A DNA stretch of 64,000 nucleotides from Bathymodiolus brooksi. Lineage: Eukaryota; Mollusca; Bivalvia; Mytilida; Modiolidae. The position numbers were made by a program, and so were the translations under genes. Of this stretch, positions 32,626 through 45,690 are shown in pieces. Within the stretch, counting starts at the first letter, position 1; the number at the start of each line of letters is the position of its first letter. The stretch is from the NCBI GenBank assembly GCA_963680875.1, contig OY804582.1, forward strand, positions 49,060,646-49,124,645. The letters are read 5' to 3'. The notes under the pieces are model-generated. The model had not been told where the DNA came from. It did not search any database and was given only the letters and a program-made list of their open reading frames with translations.

Positions 32626-35470
32626 ACTATATAAGTACTAATTTATTTATAATGATAACATAGAGGTTATCCTATTATGTGAAATCATTATTAATCGCGG
32701 AGTTCTTATTTTCGTGGATTTCGTGGATTTCGTGGTTCATGTAAAACTTAAAAATCAAGATCCAACGAAATACAATTTTCACATTGACTGTCGCCTATAG
32801 TGCTTGAACATAATGGCGTATGAATTTGGAACCCTTCTGTCATTTACGACTTCTGAACACATCTTACGTATCTTCAATCTTTTCTGACATACATATTTTA
32901 GATTATATTTAGAGTGATAGGGAATATATGCCTACCATTCCTACGTAATCAGTGATAATTGTTGTAGACCTAACTGTTTATTGTTACGTAGAAACACCAT
33001 ACTAAATATCGTCCTCCGTAAATATCATTTCTTTCCAATGATTTTTTCAAGGACAATGAAAAGAATTTAATCTGGTCCTTTAATTTCAATTTCCGCTATA
33101 TAGATCATGTCATATCACTAAATAAGATTAATGATTTTGTCAATTGCATCTATGCCATTGAGTTTGAGATAAAGCATTCCACAGATACATCGAAGTCTAC
33201 TTCATACCATGACCTACACCTTGACATTGGCAGTGAGAGCCCTTTAAGAACGGTATTCTACGACAAAAGAGATAATTTCAATTTGTCCATTGTAAACTTT
33301 TTATTTATATATTTGTATATGTTACAACATTACAACAACACCTCTATGTGGAATACATATCTCTCAGTTGATCCAATATTCCTGAACCCATGGTTCCCAT
33401 TATGACCTACTTGATAGAGAGTTACTACTGGTGATGAAGCACTACTGAATCAATTGTTTCTAGTGTCGAAGATGAAGTCATCTCTTGGAAAGTTATACGG
33501 TCACAAACATGACCTGGTTAACCGTTACGGAATAGCTGTGTTACAAATGACCACGAATATGCTATGTTTGTTGTCCATGACTATCACCGGGTTGGTAGCA
33601 ACAGTAACACGATTGATGCCATATATGGAACAGGAACTGCTTACCCTTGCGAAGTACCTGAGTTCACTCTCAGCTTTAAGTAGGTGCCTCTTGTTTGCTC
33701 TTTTGTTTTCTGTGTAATGTCATTGTATGTTCTTCTCCTCTTGTTCATTGCAATGTGTTTTCTTCTTCGATTTATGGAATTAAAGATATCCCTTTGGTAT
33801 CTGCAAAATTTCCTACGTTGATATTCCTTCTTGTAATATGTGTTGAATAGTTTGTGAAGTATCCCCCCTTTTTCATGCATTTCTCTGACCTCATATTATT
33901 GCTTTGACAGTTGATTATTTTTATGAATCTGCAGTATATTCTTTGGTATTACCAGTATTGTGTACCAGTATTGTAATACCAGTATCGCGGCCGGCTGCTT
34001 CATATTATCCTATTCTTTTGTTCTTGTGTATATGTACTTTAGTTTTTATAATTTTATACATAAAAACGTCATTTGAATATTGTTAGATTAATGGGAATAG
34101 AACCCATGCTGGACTTTTGGATAACTTCTGTCTAATCTATATAATTAATATATATATATGACTCTTGACAATGTATGTTCAGAACTGACGAGTACATCCA
34201 CTTTTAAAGTATATTCTCGGAACAAAATTAACAAGTAACGAGTCGACCTCAAATAATAATAAATAAGACAGAACATAGGTGATAATATAGAAGATTTGAA
34301 ATAACGAAATATAAGCGTGAATCGATGGGACGTATGCCAATACAAGTTTTTCGTTTTAATTGTGGTATTTGTTATCTATTTTGGCTTTGTAGCTATAGAA
34401 AATGTAAAACAATATAAAATAAAAACGCTTTTGCATATGGAAATGTATTAGGTAAAATAATACACTCTTACGGATCTCGTTTATTGTATTTTTTTAGTCT
34501 ACACTTATATTATATTCTCCATTACGTAATATACGGAATATTGATTTATAATATGTTCTTAAACTACGTCATTGTCGAATAACTGTCTGAGATGTATGAA
34601 GTATGAAAACGGACGTAATTAAATAAACGTTAGAGAAACCCGAAGGAAAAAAAATATTATCCTCAATAGAGTACACAAATGTGTCAGTCATTATTCTACT
34701 ATGAATAGTATGAATATACACATTAACAGATAACATGAACGTCTGGACAATCGGAGATGACACAACGCTGCTCTCTCAAATTCCTTATACCACCTTTTAT
34801 GCAAAATCTGACGCATCCCCACTCCCATACTCCCGCAGAGGTTTTATTCTCAACTAACGTCGGATGAGTCCCAAAAGATATTGCCCCTATTCTAGACAAA
34901 AGAAATCAATCTGCATATAACGAACCTGCCTATCACATGCAAGGTATCGAACACATAGTACCTAGCAGCATGGTAGACCTTTTTTGCAACAATAACATGC
35001 TTACCATCGCAAAAAACGTATTCCACAAAAAAGCAACATTAGTCCTAATTCACAATTACCATCAATGAGCTTGACTTAAAATGAGTAAACATTTTCAGAG
35101 TCGACACAATCCTCCTATAATTTCCCTAGACATTCGCCGAGGTATCACACCGCCGCACCTATTGCATAATCTATAATACTACAACATCAATCCCACAGCA
35201 ATAACAATGGTTTAGTTCCTTCATTCGGAACAGAAAAACGAGCGTTAGACTCTGATGTGCTGTTTGCGCGCTAGTCCGAGGACCCCCTGATGTATCTCAA
35301 TTGCAAAATACCTTTTCTGACCTATATCAAAGACACACCAAGAACAGTAATTTCATCCGAGACAAATGTGTTTGCCTGCTATTTCGATCCATCATAACCA
35401 GGCTGAGAGCAACATGCCCCACTAAGATCTAGCATCACCTGGTTTCGACCGTTAGATAAGGAGACTTACA
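32626..35470. repeat. dispersed block V, copy 1
   Basis: Matches 49,540-51,680 in order: 'aatagtactatataagtact' at the left edge, then the RT remnant, its 3' tail ('gtatctgcaaaatttcctacg'), 'gaatagaacccatgct', 'cgttttaattgtggtatttg', and finally a stretch ending near 'catcataaccaggct'. Copy 1 keeps more RT sequence (32,990-33,360) than copy 2. No intact gene. Confidence 0.75.
33020..33720 (+). pseudogene. YIDD-type reverse transcriptase fragment, longest copy
   Basis: Plus strand, broken frames. 'NFNFRYIDHVISLNK' (about 33,085-33,130) is the catalytic box, with H in place of the second D of Y-I-D-D. Then come 'FVNCIYAIEFEIK', 'TSYHDLHLDI', 'VFYDKRDNFNFSIVNF', a damaged segment, and 33,454-33,717 with 'KMKSSLGKLYGHKHDLVNRY'. 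Paralogues are at 30,785 (middle part) and 49,660 (end). The order is that of one RT lineage with a Y-I-D-D box. Its class is uncertain, Penelope-like being one option. Inactive because of the D-to-H change and frameshifts. Confidence 0.75.
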
Positions 35471-36299
35471 CATATGTGAGAATGAAATGTAAATGTGGAA
35501 GTAACGTAAAAATAAAATTATAATATCACGTATGCATTGGCTTGGAGAACAATGCCGTATTGTCAGACATGGTTAGCATGTTTAAGTCATTTCATGTATT
35601 TTACAGGACCATGGCGCATACAAGCATTAACAATGTTCGTCTTGTTCCTTTACATATTCATTTTCGCGGGAAACATACTAAATATAATAATCTAACGACT
35701 ACGAAACGCCGGTGACAATGTCAGGTTGTTAATGATTTACCTTATGCTTGTTAGCATTTCATTTGCGTGTTAAAAGCAAAATTCAACGCATTTTAATTCT
35801 TGAAATTAGACAGCGCTACATGATTTGTGTGCGATCATCGCCACATCATTATGCATACATTAGAATCATTGTACAAAGTGTACTACCGTGTGGTACTGTC
35901 AGACACATTAGAATGTGTTGGGATTTTAATATGGATTGGCAGGATATACGACAATTGTATCCCTCGCTACTGTTCCAAACAAGTATGGCTGCTAAGAATT
36001 ATTTCTGAGATAGATAAAGGAAATTGATATGTCTATTTACTACAATTAAGATTTGACTCAATTATTGTGAAAGTCATCCTTACCCAATAGGTTGTACTTT
36101 ATGCAATTTATTGATAAAATAAGAACGCCTAAATACCTTTTGCATGATGTTTTAGAATAAACTTATGATCACCCATTATCTCAACATTTCCAATTTTACA
36201 ATGTAGAATGTGCATTTGAAAACCTATGCCGTAAATAGGTATTCAGCTATAGAAGAAAACAAACACTAAGGTTTGTCTGGAGGGTAATTTCCAGACCGA
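35471..36299. other. non-coding stretch with fragments of repeat W
   Basis: 35,870-35,960 is a diverged match to parts of repeat W at 41,560-41,640 and 43,050-43,090 ('gtactgtcagacacatta', 'atccctcgctac'). Short open frames here (35,748-36,027) are not conserved with those copies. No gene recognised. Confidence 0.45.
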
Positions 36300-36790
36300 T
36301 TAAAGTAACGCAAATTCTGCAATCCCGCTATCGAGATTGATTCCTCATGGACATAACTCATTCTCAAATACACGTCCAACACGACAGCTCACACAAGTTG
36401 GTCTATTAGAAAACTTGGACCTTACATGTAAAGTAATAAAGACTGAGAGATTGCATAGTTGTATTTACGTTTACATTGTAGATTTCGATTCATTTTTACA
36501 TTCTTGATTGGAATATACATAGTGCATGTTATTCTTTGATGTTTTAAAAAAGGTCAGACACATTTTTGTGAAATGAATAGTGTTCTCAGAGATTTCGATA
36601 AAAAATCGATTTCACACATAAAATAGTATTCGCCAAACACTGACTGTGTACAAAGAAAAAGTCATGCTTTGTCAACAAATTTCAATGAAATTATCAAAAC
36701 TGTCATCTAAAACAGCCGTGATCCTTTTCATTTATTAAAAACGAAACGTTTGTTTCTTAGTTTTATAACTTCCACGGCCAATTCAAACGC
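36300..36790. repeat. dispersed repeat T, copy 2
   Basis: Diverged match to 13,930-14,400, described there. Non-coding. Confidence 0.55.
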
Positions 36791-38690
36791 TCAACAATTA
36801 CTCAATTTACGTTAAACAGCAATCACTCACTTATTCGATCTATTGTATCGAGGGCATACTTGTTAAAACCTTACTTCTTTGATCATGATCAGCGGACTGT
36901 CTTTTGATATCCTGTTGTTTTGCTATAATACACACTACGCGTCAGTCCAATGGACAGGACGTAAACATGTATTATGTGATTCAAATGTCTTTGATGTGAA
37001 AGAACCATTGCAGCTTGGATATAGTCGGGGTTTTTTCTGGATCTCCAATTAAATTATAATGTGGTATTCAATTAAATATGATATGAAAATGTAGATACAT
37101 AAGTTTTATCTAAATCAAAAGATTGGCAAGCCAATATATGCAGATGTATTTCAAAGCAAGATATCCAAAGATCCAAATGAGGATAGACAAAATTAGATAA
37201 GTTTACTTATACCTGAGAGAGACTATCCTTAGTTGGAATAATAATTACATATATGTTAATTTAAGGTACGGTACACTGCATATTTTTCTGTATGATAACG
37301 CCATTACTTCGATGTAAGGCGATTGATTACCAAAACGAAAGAACTAATCCATAAAAGTCAGAGTTTGTAGCAGATTTTTAGCACCGATATCAATATGTTC
37401 GTTGTATTTTAGACGAAAATAGTGTTGCTCATGATAAAAAATCATTCATGATATGGCCTCCTTGTATTATTATCTGAGGGGAAGGTTGTATGAGAACTGC
37501 TTCTTATTACGAAATCCATTAACCTTAACGTTGACAGTAGGATTTTTAACTATAGACAAATACCCGTGCTGTATATTTGGCGGAGTCCGTGTTGCTCATC
37601 TGATAAGTCATTTGTGTTGCGCATCCTCGTTCTTTTTATTGTGCTAAATGTTACCTGTTTATCTGCGTTGTTAATTTTTGGTTGCCCATTCCGTTTTTTC
37701 TAACATTTATTTACTCATATTGTCCAGATTGGTTGCATTTTTGTGTTAGCAACTTAAAATAGTAGACTACTAACAAATTGTAAGATAAATTAGTACTCAA
37801 AATGTGTCAAAGTCAATGTCGGTAGATGCATTTTTGTCTGGTAAATGAATATATAAAGAGGTAAAATTAACGTATTATTTTAATACTTTCATGTAAAAAA
37901 CATATAAAACGAGTAAGAATGATATCGATGATTTTTCCGACAATGCGCATGTGCAAAGTACAGTACATTATATCAGGAATGATATATAGTCAATGACAGA
38001 CATCGAATTGGAATACTTTTATTATCTTCCGATCCATCTTGGCATACACTTGTAATGATAATAATGTCTTCTTTGTATTGTGTGTTCATGAAAACTATTT
38101 ATCTCATTGTCAAACAGGAAAAAAGCACCAAATAGATTTGATCAAGTATACATACAACAGACAAATAGTTACAAATGAAAATAAAAAAAACACTAACTCA
38201 TGTTGAAAAACTTAAATAAAAAAAAATATATATATGGTTTTATGTGTAAGTCTAGCTGCAAGGTTGACACTAGGTTTATCCTGTACATTTCAATGAAATA
38301 AAATTTGTTGCAATTTCTTGCTTTTACGTTAATTCTGTTACTATGTTAAACACAACTCGGATAGATATCAAATACACTGTTATTTACAAAAGAATAAAAC
38401 ACGTCTGTTACAATTTTAAAAGCTTACGGAGATGATTTTTTTCAATTAATCGCTGGAATATGCATACATACACACACAACTGGTGTAAATCGTAGCATAC
38501 ACATATCGTACTACACCTTAATGACTTGTCGATAATAGAAATCCCCTGGATTACATAGGAGACTTCCACTTATGTCATACTGATTATCTATCAGTATATA
38601 ATGTAGATAATAGAAATCCCTAGGATTACCTAGAAGCCGTCCACCTATGTCATACTCTTCTCTATCAGTATACAATATAGATAACGTTCA
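36791..38690. other. non-coding, AT-rich, mostly unassigned
   Basis: 37,380-37,740 shares words with 24,260-24,480 ('gtccgtgttgctcatc'), a decayed dispersed repeat. 38,400-38,458 matches 23,695-23,755. 38,520-38,700 contains a local near-duplication of 'agaaatcccctggattac' and 'agaaatccctaggattac' about 70 bp apart, also seen once at 44,860. No gene seen. Confidence 0.45.
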
Positions 38691-38869
38691 TATATCACAT
38701 TGTTGTATTCTATCAATGATGAACCACAGCTATTAGAGGTGTCCATTCATTCCATAAGTTATAATATTTGTTAATAGCTTGGGTAAGCATTGAATATATT
38801 TAATGGAACGATTCAATCAACACAAGCAATTAACAGATACATGAAATAACACCATCTATATCAAATTTA

Positions 38870-38948
38870 GAACGTACGACGCGTTTCTGGAATAACCTTC
38901 ATCGGAGTTCGGTAATTTTGTTATTACCCTTATTCATCCGGAACGCTC
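38870..38948 (-). other. hammerhead-like motif H3, interrupted by a 29-bp insertion
   Basis: The motif is as H1 but with an intact CGCGTC segment. It is split inside the GATGAA word by 29 bp (38,904-38,932) flanked by a perfect 6-bp duplication TTCATC (38,898-38,903 and 38,933-38,938). Copy H1 is the empty site. Confidence 0.4.
38904..38932 (-). mobile_element. 29-bp insertion with 6-bp target duplication
   Basis: On the minus strand it begins TAAGGGTAATAACAAAATTA and ends CGAACTCC, the same as the first 29 bp of the hairpin element at 15,828-15,943 and 27,583. The direct repeat TTCATC on both sides and the empty site in H1 show a true insertion. It is either a truncated copy of the element or an internally deleted one. 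Confidence 0.75.
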
Positions 38949-39485
38949 AAAATCGAAAGATTAGAAAGCGAAATAAATTAAACTCTTTGGAGCAATACAA
39001 CCAAAGAGTCTAAGCAGGATAGCCAAAATCAGCCAAGGTCACCTATGCCTGAAGGAGGAGAACCTTAGTATAAAAAAAGTTTTTAAGCATCAAAGGGACA
39101 ACCAGAAGCTATACAACTATGCGATCAGACATTATTTGCTTATGCAAACATTGTGTTTTAACATATACAGGCTGTATCTGATGTATATTGTTAATCTTAT
39201 TCCATATGACCATTTCCCTAGCATTGCATTTCTCTCGCTTCTAGCAACCAAGCGAGGTATTAGATTACTCTGTAACCTATAGTATATCTCTGAATTATGA
39301 TGGTCCATGAAACCTATTGTCTTGATATCATTTCAGCAAGGAGTTTAATTTAATCTTTAAAACATTAAGCAATTATTATTCAAACTAGTAAACCTGGAAT
39401 GTGTATTAGAGAGCGATTTAATCAATATTTCGGTGATAACATATGTGAACTAAGAGTAGGTGATGTGGCACTCTAATTTGATATA

Positions 39486-41005
39486 TCACATGAAAACCAA
39501 ACAAATGACTCCAGCAAAATAATTACGAAAGTATGAACTCTTCCGGTACACATGATATTTGTATGGCCAAATTTAAGTTTTCTGCGTAATGTTTTATAGA
39601 TTAGCGGCTTCTGATTACCTATTTGGTATCTGCAAACTTGTCACATATAAATTGTGTACAAGATGGTAACTAAGAATGTTAAATGCTAAGAAACCTGAAC
39701 AGTGAATTAAGTCTCGTGTTTAAAAAATGTAAAGTGTAAAAACGGTGGTGTACAAAGAAGGCTATGCAACTGTAAGTGTATGATGCATCACGCCATCAAA
39801 ACGGAAGCTTTGGTCTAGAAAAATAGGTTAACCACAACAAGCTTTATTGAAGTGCCGGTACCAACCAATGCAAGTGAATGGTCATGTATATATGTGTAAG
39901 GGATGTATATTTTGGTCTGTTTCTACGATTTACGATTAGATTGTGGTGCTGTTTTAATTGAATGTTCTTTTTTTTTCTTTCCATTTTCACTAGTATACGT
40001 TTCAATTAAACATTTCACCTATTTGACTACTGATAAATTTCTTTCAATTAATGTTAAACAATAACACATCTAGCAGTCATATAAATAGAAATGTGTTCCA
40101 GTTTCTTGCCTTTGCTTGTACCTGATTAGCTTAATCATATTTTGTTCAACATTTTCGAAAACATGTGAACCCCGTGTACCTCGAATAGGCTCAAAATAAC
40201 ACATGTTTGCTAATCGTAAAATGCAGACTAAGTGAGGCTTCATACTTGCCTTGTGTTGTGACCCGTGCTGATGGAGGTCGGGTTCCTGTTGACTGTTGCG
40301 CTTACTTCATCTAGACGGGAAATCAAATGAACTATGTTCGATCAATCAGCTGATCCCTATTCAAAAATACACTAAATTTGAAAAATCATCAAATAAATTA
40401 AGGTTCATCTTCCTCATGCATTGATATACAGTCAAGCATAACTATAAAAGTCACTGAAGGGAACCTGGGAATGTGGGATTCGTGTTACTCTATCTTTAGC
40501 TTTATGTGTATCTTTTGTAGATCATTGCCTGTCCTCTTGTCCTCTTTGTGTTGTCTGTCCTTCTTTTCGAATTAGGATTACCCTTTGGTATGTTCAACCT
40601 CTTCTTACTATTAATATTCAAGAGGAATGTACAGCTACATTTACAGATATTGCTTTTTATATGCATGTCCTAGACAGAAACGCGATATAAAACATATATC
40701 TCACTTTGAAATGTTTAAAGAGAGATGTTTTCTACGTCAATGAAAATAAACAACGTTACAACAAGAAAATATTATACTACAATACTATCTAAGGATTGTA
40801 TGAGTTTGATATTACAAGTTAAATACTTTCATGTAGCATGTACTTCTTGAGATAAATTGAAATAAAATATACAGGCGCTATATAATACGTTCAGGAGTTG
40901 TAGGAATTCCACTCTAAAGAACCGGGTATGCTATAGATGTACTGATTTAAATTGATATATATATAATATCGTCTGATTATTAGATGTTCAATAAAAATAT
41001 CAAAT
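39486..41005. other. non-coding, with two copies of the RT 3' tail repeat
   Basis: 39,570-39,650 ('taatgttttatagatt', 'attacctatttggtatctgc') and 40,470-40,620 ('gtgttactctatctttagc', 'taccctttggtatgttcaac') are copies of the dispersed 3' tail described at 28.9 kb. No gene recognised in the rest. Confidence 0.5.
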
Positions 41006-41009
41006 TTAG

Positions 41010-41053
41010 TGAGCACGACGCGTTTCTGGAATAAACAGCATCAGGTACGCTCA
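41010..41053 (-). other. hammerhead-ribozyme-like motif H4
   Basis: On the minus strand: GAGCGTAC, CTGATGC (canonical CTGATGA with the last base changed), a short segment, GAAA, CGCGTC, GTGCTCAC. It keeps the U4 lost in H1 but has changed A9. The palindrome ACGCGT spans stem III. Confidence 0.35.
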
Positions 41054-42410
41054 ATATCAAAAGATTGGAAAGGCAAATAATTTACCGATAATCTCAGTGA
41101 TTAAGAATAGATCAAGGAAACTATAATTCAGGTTTTGCTCTAGCTAAAAGTATTGTTATCAATTATTCTAATATGACGTCCTTCTTTCGCTTTGAAAACA
41201 AGCGATCGATTAATCAGATGGCAAATTCGCATTAACACACGCGCGGTGCACATTTAAACCATGTGATAAAATCACGAAAGAAAATTATTTACACGATTGT
41301 TAATGTTTTAATCATCTATATCCACAGAAAATAATCAATATAGCCAAAATTAATAATATGCGACGTACAATTAAAACATCCAAACACAATATTATTGTTG
41401 CCGATGCTCCATTAATACGACTGATTTTCCCATCCTAAAAGTACATGTGACTCATTCTCCCGTCGTTAGAGTATATGTTGATGAGTTATCGTCTGCTCGA
41501 ATTTCGGAGCATAAATTGTTTTCGACATTTTCCGCAGACGTAAATATAAATTACCGTCTTCTAATCAAAGTATACTACCTTAGTTGCACTGTTAGACATA
41601 TCAAAATCGAAATAACTCATGGAGGCCAGCTCGGGATTAAATACTAATATCCGCCAACCCATGTTAAAATTCAAAGCACATTATGGCTTCCATGATTTAT
41701 TTCTCAAATAAAAAATAATTGAAAATAAGATCAATTTCAACATGATATACCACATAATTAAAGGTATTCGAAAACACGCTTAAATCAATGTTAAGCTTTA
41801 TATAGCAATGCATTTCTTGGGATTGATGGCTGAAGTAGAAGGAATAAGGCTGTGTTGCTGTAGGTTGTTAGCCTATGAAGTACATTATTACAGTTTATCT
41901 CTGTCCTCGTTAGACTGTTGTATGTTTTGTTATGTTTGCATAAATAATAAGTGATAATTGTTGCAGGCCTTCCTGTGAACAGTCACATTGAATCATCGCA
42001 CTAAATATCATCCTCCGGCAATATAAGCAAAGGCTGCCACATATATAGTTAGATATCACACTATGTAAAGGGTGTCCTCTATGAAATGTATCTTCGCGTG
42101 TAAAGTGTACTGTGACTTCTTTTTTATTAACACTCTTGACGACAGGACATGCAGTGTGAAAAGATTATTGCTTGATTGGGTAATATATTTTAAATTTTTA
42201 ATCATCACAACTTAATATATAATAAATTTAGCATACATACATTCCATTTTCTCTAGATAAAGCTATTGCATTTCATAACAAAAATTATAATAATCTAACT
42301 CGATCCTATTATTTCACGTTCCACTAATCAATTCTAAGTTTGATGATTTTGTTGGTCGCATCTATCCAATTGCGTTTTAAATAAAGGCGCCACATATATA
42401 GTTAGATATC

Positions 42411-42450
42411 ACACGAAGCGTTTCTGGAATGAACAGCATCAGGTACGCTC
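42411..42450 (-). other. hammerhead-ribozyme-like motif H5
   Basis: As H4 (CTGATGC, GAAA), but stem III reads CGCTTC and the sequence after the expected cleavage point diverges because the duplication junction falls there. A by-product of the local duplication. Confidence 0.3.
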
Positions 42451-43930
42451 AATATCAAAAGATTGGAAAGGCAAATAATTTACCGATAATCTCAGTGATT
42501 AAGAATAGGTCAAGGAAACTATTATGCAGGTTTTGCTTTTGCGAAAAGTATGTTTACCAATTATTATAATATGACGTCCTTCTTTCGCTTTGCAAACAAA
42601 CGAACGATTAATCAGATGGCAACATCGCATTAACACATGCGCGGTATATATTTAAGCCAGGTGATACAATCACGAAATACAATTATTTACACGATTGTTA
42701 ACTTTTTAATCATCTATATCCACAGTAAATAATCAACATAGCCAAAATTAATAATATGCGAGGTACAATTAAAACATCCAAACACAATATTATTGTTACG
42801 GATGTTCCATTAATACGACTGACTTTCCCGTCCTAAAAGCACATGTGACTGACTCTCCCGTCGTAAAAGTATATGTTGATGAGTTATCGTCCGCTCGAAT
42901 TTCGCAGCATACATTGTGTGCGACATTGTCCGCGGACGTAAATATAAATTACCGTCTTCTAATCAAAGTATACTACCTTAGTTGCACTGTAAGACACAGC
43001 AAAATCGAAATAATTCATGGAAGCCAGCATGTGTGTTGAGTGTGAACATAGATTGACAGGATATTAGTAAATGTTATCCCTCGCTACAGCTCGGGATTAC
43101 ATACTAATATCTGCCAACCCATGTTAAAACTCAAAATACATTATGGCTTCCATGATTTGTTTCTCAAATAAATAATAATTGATAATAAGATCAATTTCAA
43201 CATGATATACCACATAATTAAAGGTATTAGAAAACAAGTTTAAATCAATGTTAAGCTTTATATAGTAATGCATTTCTTGGGATTAATGACTGAAGTAGAC
43301 GGAATAAGGATGTGCTGCTGTAGGTTGTTAGCTTATGAAGTACATTATTGCAGTTTATTTCTGTCCTCGTTAGACTGTTGTATGTTTTAATATGTTAGAT
43401 AAATAATCAGTGATAATTGTTGTAGGCCTTCCTGTGAACTGTCGCATTGAATCATCGTACTAAATATCATCCTCCGGCAATATAATATGCGTACAATCAG
43501 ATTTTTATGATGTCCATCATGTCCATTATTCGCATGAGTTTGAGTTCAAAAATGAACTTCTCGACATAAATTATAATAATCTAACCCGATCCTATAAATT
43601 CACGTTCCACTAATCAATTCTAAGTTTGATGATTTTGTTGGTCGCATCTATCCAATGGCGTTTTAAGTAAAGACTGCCACATATATAGTTAGATATCACA
43701 CTATGTAAAGAGTGTCCTTTATGAGCTGTGTCTTCGCGTGTAATGTGTACTGTGACTTCTTTTTTATTAACACTCTTGACGACAGGACATGCAGTGTGAA
43801 AAGATGTTCGCTTGATTGGGTAATATATGTTTAATTTTTACTCATCACAACTTATTATATAATAAATTTAACATACATTCATTCCATTTTCTCTAGATAA
43901 AGCTATTGCATTTCATAACAATAGGTGTAT

Positions 43931-44599
43931 GTTGTTTGTGTGTTCATCGATATGGACCACATGTTTGGCAATTAATTGTCAAAATAATTTTTTCAAATAC
44001 AAAGTCATGAATTAAACCCTGTATTAAAATCAGTTATTCTTTAAATCCAGCAAATGATGACCACAAATAGTGTGGTATACTGTTATACTGTTACACAAGA
44101 TAAATATATTTTGAAATTAACAAAACATCATTTACTGTATTTCGATTCTCAAAGTATTTCCTTGATATGCCAAGAGTTATCTTCATTGCATTCAATGAAT
44201 GAGTAATAGCACAAACCTGTAAAAGGGCTTTAACATAAAACCAAAAATGTTGAACTAAGTTACAATTCCACAGTCCACATTTATATATCTATGAATTACA
44301 AGGCAACACTGTGTGCAATAGTTTAAGTTGAAAGTTGTGTTAGTTTTGTATCTTTAGTTATACATAAGACATTGAATAAATGCCATGCCAATCGTCTACC
44401 GAAGTTTCTGAATCGTTTTCTCATTTTTTATGGCACATACTAGGCTCTTGTCGAATTCTCTAAATAAATAATTTGTAAAATTGCATATTAGGTCATGGAT
44501 CATAGTTTCACACATAATAATATGCTTCCAATTATTTGGAATTGCACTAATAATGCCATTCATGTATTTAGTTGATATACTGTTAGGATAATATATTTT
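43931..44599. repeat. diverged copy of block P (3rd)
   Basis: 44,060-44,300 matches 14,560-14,745, and 44,340-44,600 is a decayed version of the LINE fragment at 14,760-15,010 ('cataagacattgaataaatgc'). Frames are closed. No gene. Confidence 0.55.
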
Positions 44600-45690
44600 T
44601 GCTGTTGCTTTTGTCTGTTTGTGTTGATATACTTTTAGGACAAGATTTGCTTCCCTCTTGCCTTTCTCGGTTTTGGTTCATATATTTCATATCAATTGTT
44701 TTCTTTCTTTTGCTCTTGTCTGTATATACTAAATTAACATTAGCTTAATTTGAAGAAAAAGAGTTGAATATAATTTATTATAGTATGTGCCTACATACAT
44801 AAAACTTATGTAAAGAATAACATACACAGATCGTGTTACACCTTACTATATTGTAGATAATAGAAATCCCTATGATTACCTAGAAGCCATCCACTTATAT
44901 CGTATTCTCTATTCTCCAATAAAGCTAACAAAGTTTAATAAACTTTCTGTGTCAGATACTCAATTATCCGATAACCCCTTTGGTATTTTCAAACTCTTCT
45001 TATCTAAATAAATCTGTCGACAATCTCATCATACCAGATTGTCCAAAACTTCCTGTTTAACAACGATTAATAATATATAGAATAAGATAGAATTATTTTA
45101 GCTGTTCAGCCCACCATGTACGACCGATCATTCTACCATGTACGATAGCACGCCGAGTTTTATTTCAAAAAAATTGTTATGCAATAAACTTATATATGTG
45201 AATCTTATCCCTCTTCATTCATTTACATCATTATAATAAAACATTAAAAGAAAATTCAAAAATCCCGTACCAACGCCCAGGACAAACCATATATTGTAAC
45301 ACTGGAAACTTGCGTTCTCCCGGCACATAATAGTTAGTCAGACTGCCACTGGTACGCAGTGTGAAGACCATACTGACTTTGAATATGCTGAATTTTCATT
45401 AAAAATGTATATACAAAGCCAATTTGTATAAAATACTCTTATAAAAAAATCATATGAATAGCACACATCACGAATTCAATCTTAAACATAAATTTAATAT
45501 GAAAATGTTGACTTGTCGCACGAACAGGTGGCTAGAGAATGACTCAAACACACCTTAGCAAATATCACGATCTAAATATAACTAATGCTCATTGGTTGAA
45601 AACGATCACGTAGTTTTTACATTGAAAACAACAATCCACTATTTTCCCGCTATTACTATTTGGTATCTTCAAACTATTCTAACGACGAAC
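44600..45690. other. non-coding stretch
   Basis: 44,960-45,010 and 45,650-45,685 carry the 'tttggtatcttcaaactattct' tail word. 44,860-44,910 repeats 'agaaatccctatgattacc', seen at 38.6 kb. Otherwise I recognise nothing. Confidence 0.4.

Larger units (their letters stand above)
38691..39485. repeat. dispersed repeat RA, copy 2
   Basis: Matches 19,561-20,322. It differs by a 35-bp gain at 38,898-38,938 inside the hammerhead-like motif. Beyond 39,485 it continues into 'atatcacatgaaaacc', whereas copy 1 is cut by a DIRS/Ngaro-like element. Confidence 0.85.
41006..43930. repeat. local tandem duplication W (two copies, rearranged)
   Basis: 41,010-42,010 matches 42,411-43,490 at an offset of about 1,400 bp. 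42,030-42,250 ('gctgccacatatatagttag' onward) matches 43,672-43,890. 42,290-42,380 ('taatctaac.cgatcctat') matches 43,570-43,665. The last two are in opposite order in the two copies, and a 30-bp piece of the second lies at 42,385-42,414 right at the junction. Two 64-66-residue frames (41,447-41,647 and 42,845-43,039) are shared but show no protein-like constraint. Motifs H4 and H5 lie at the start of each copy. Confidence 0.8.

Noticed and set aside
41447..41647. 66-residue frame shared with 42,845-43,039
   Set aside because: Part of a recent tandem duplication. Most differences change amino acids, no motif is present, and the frame is not kept in the related stretch near 35.9 kb.
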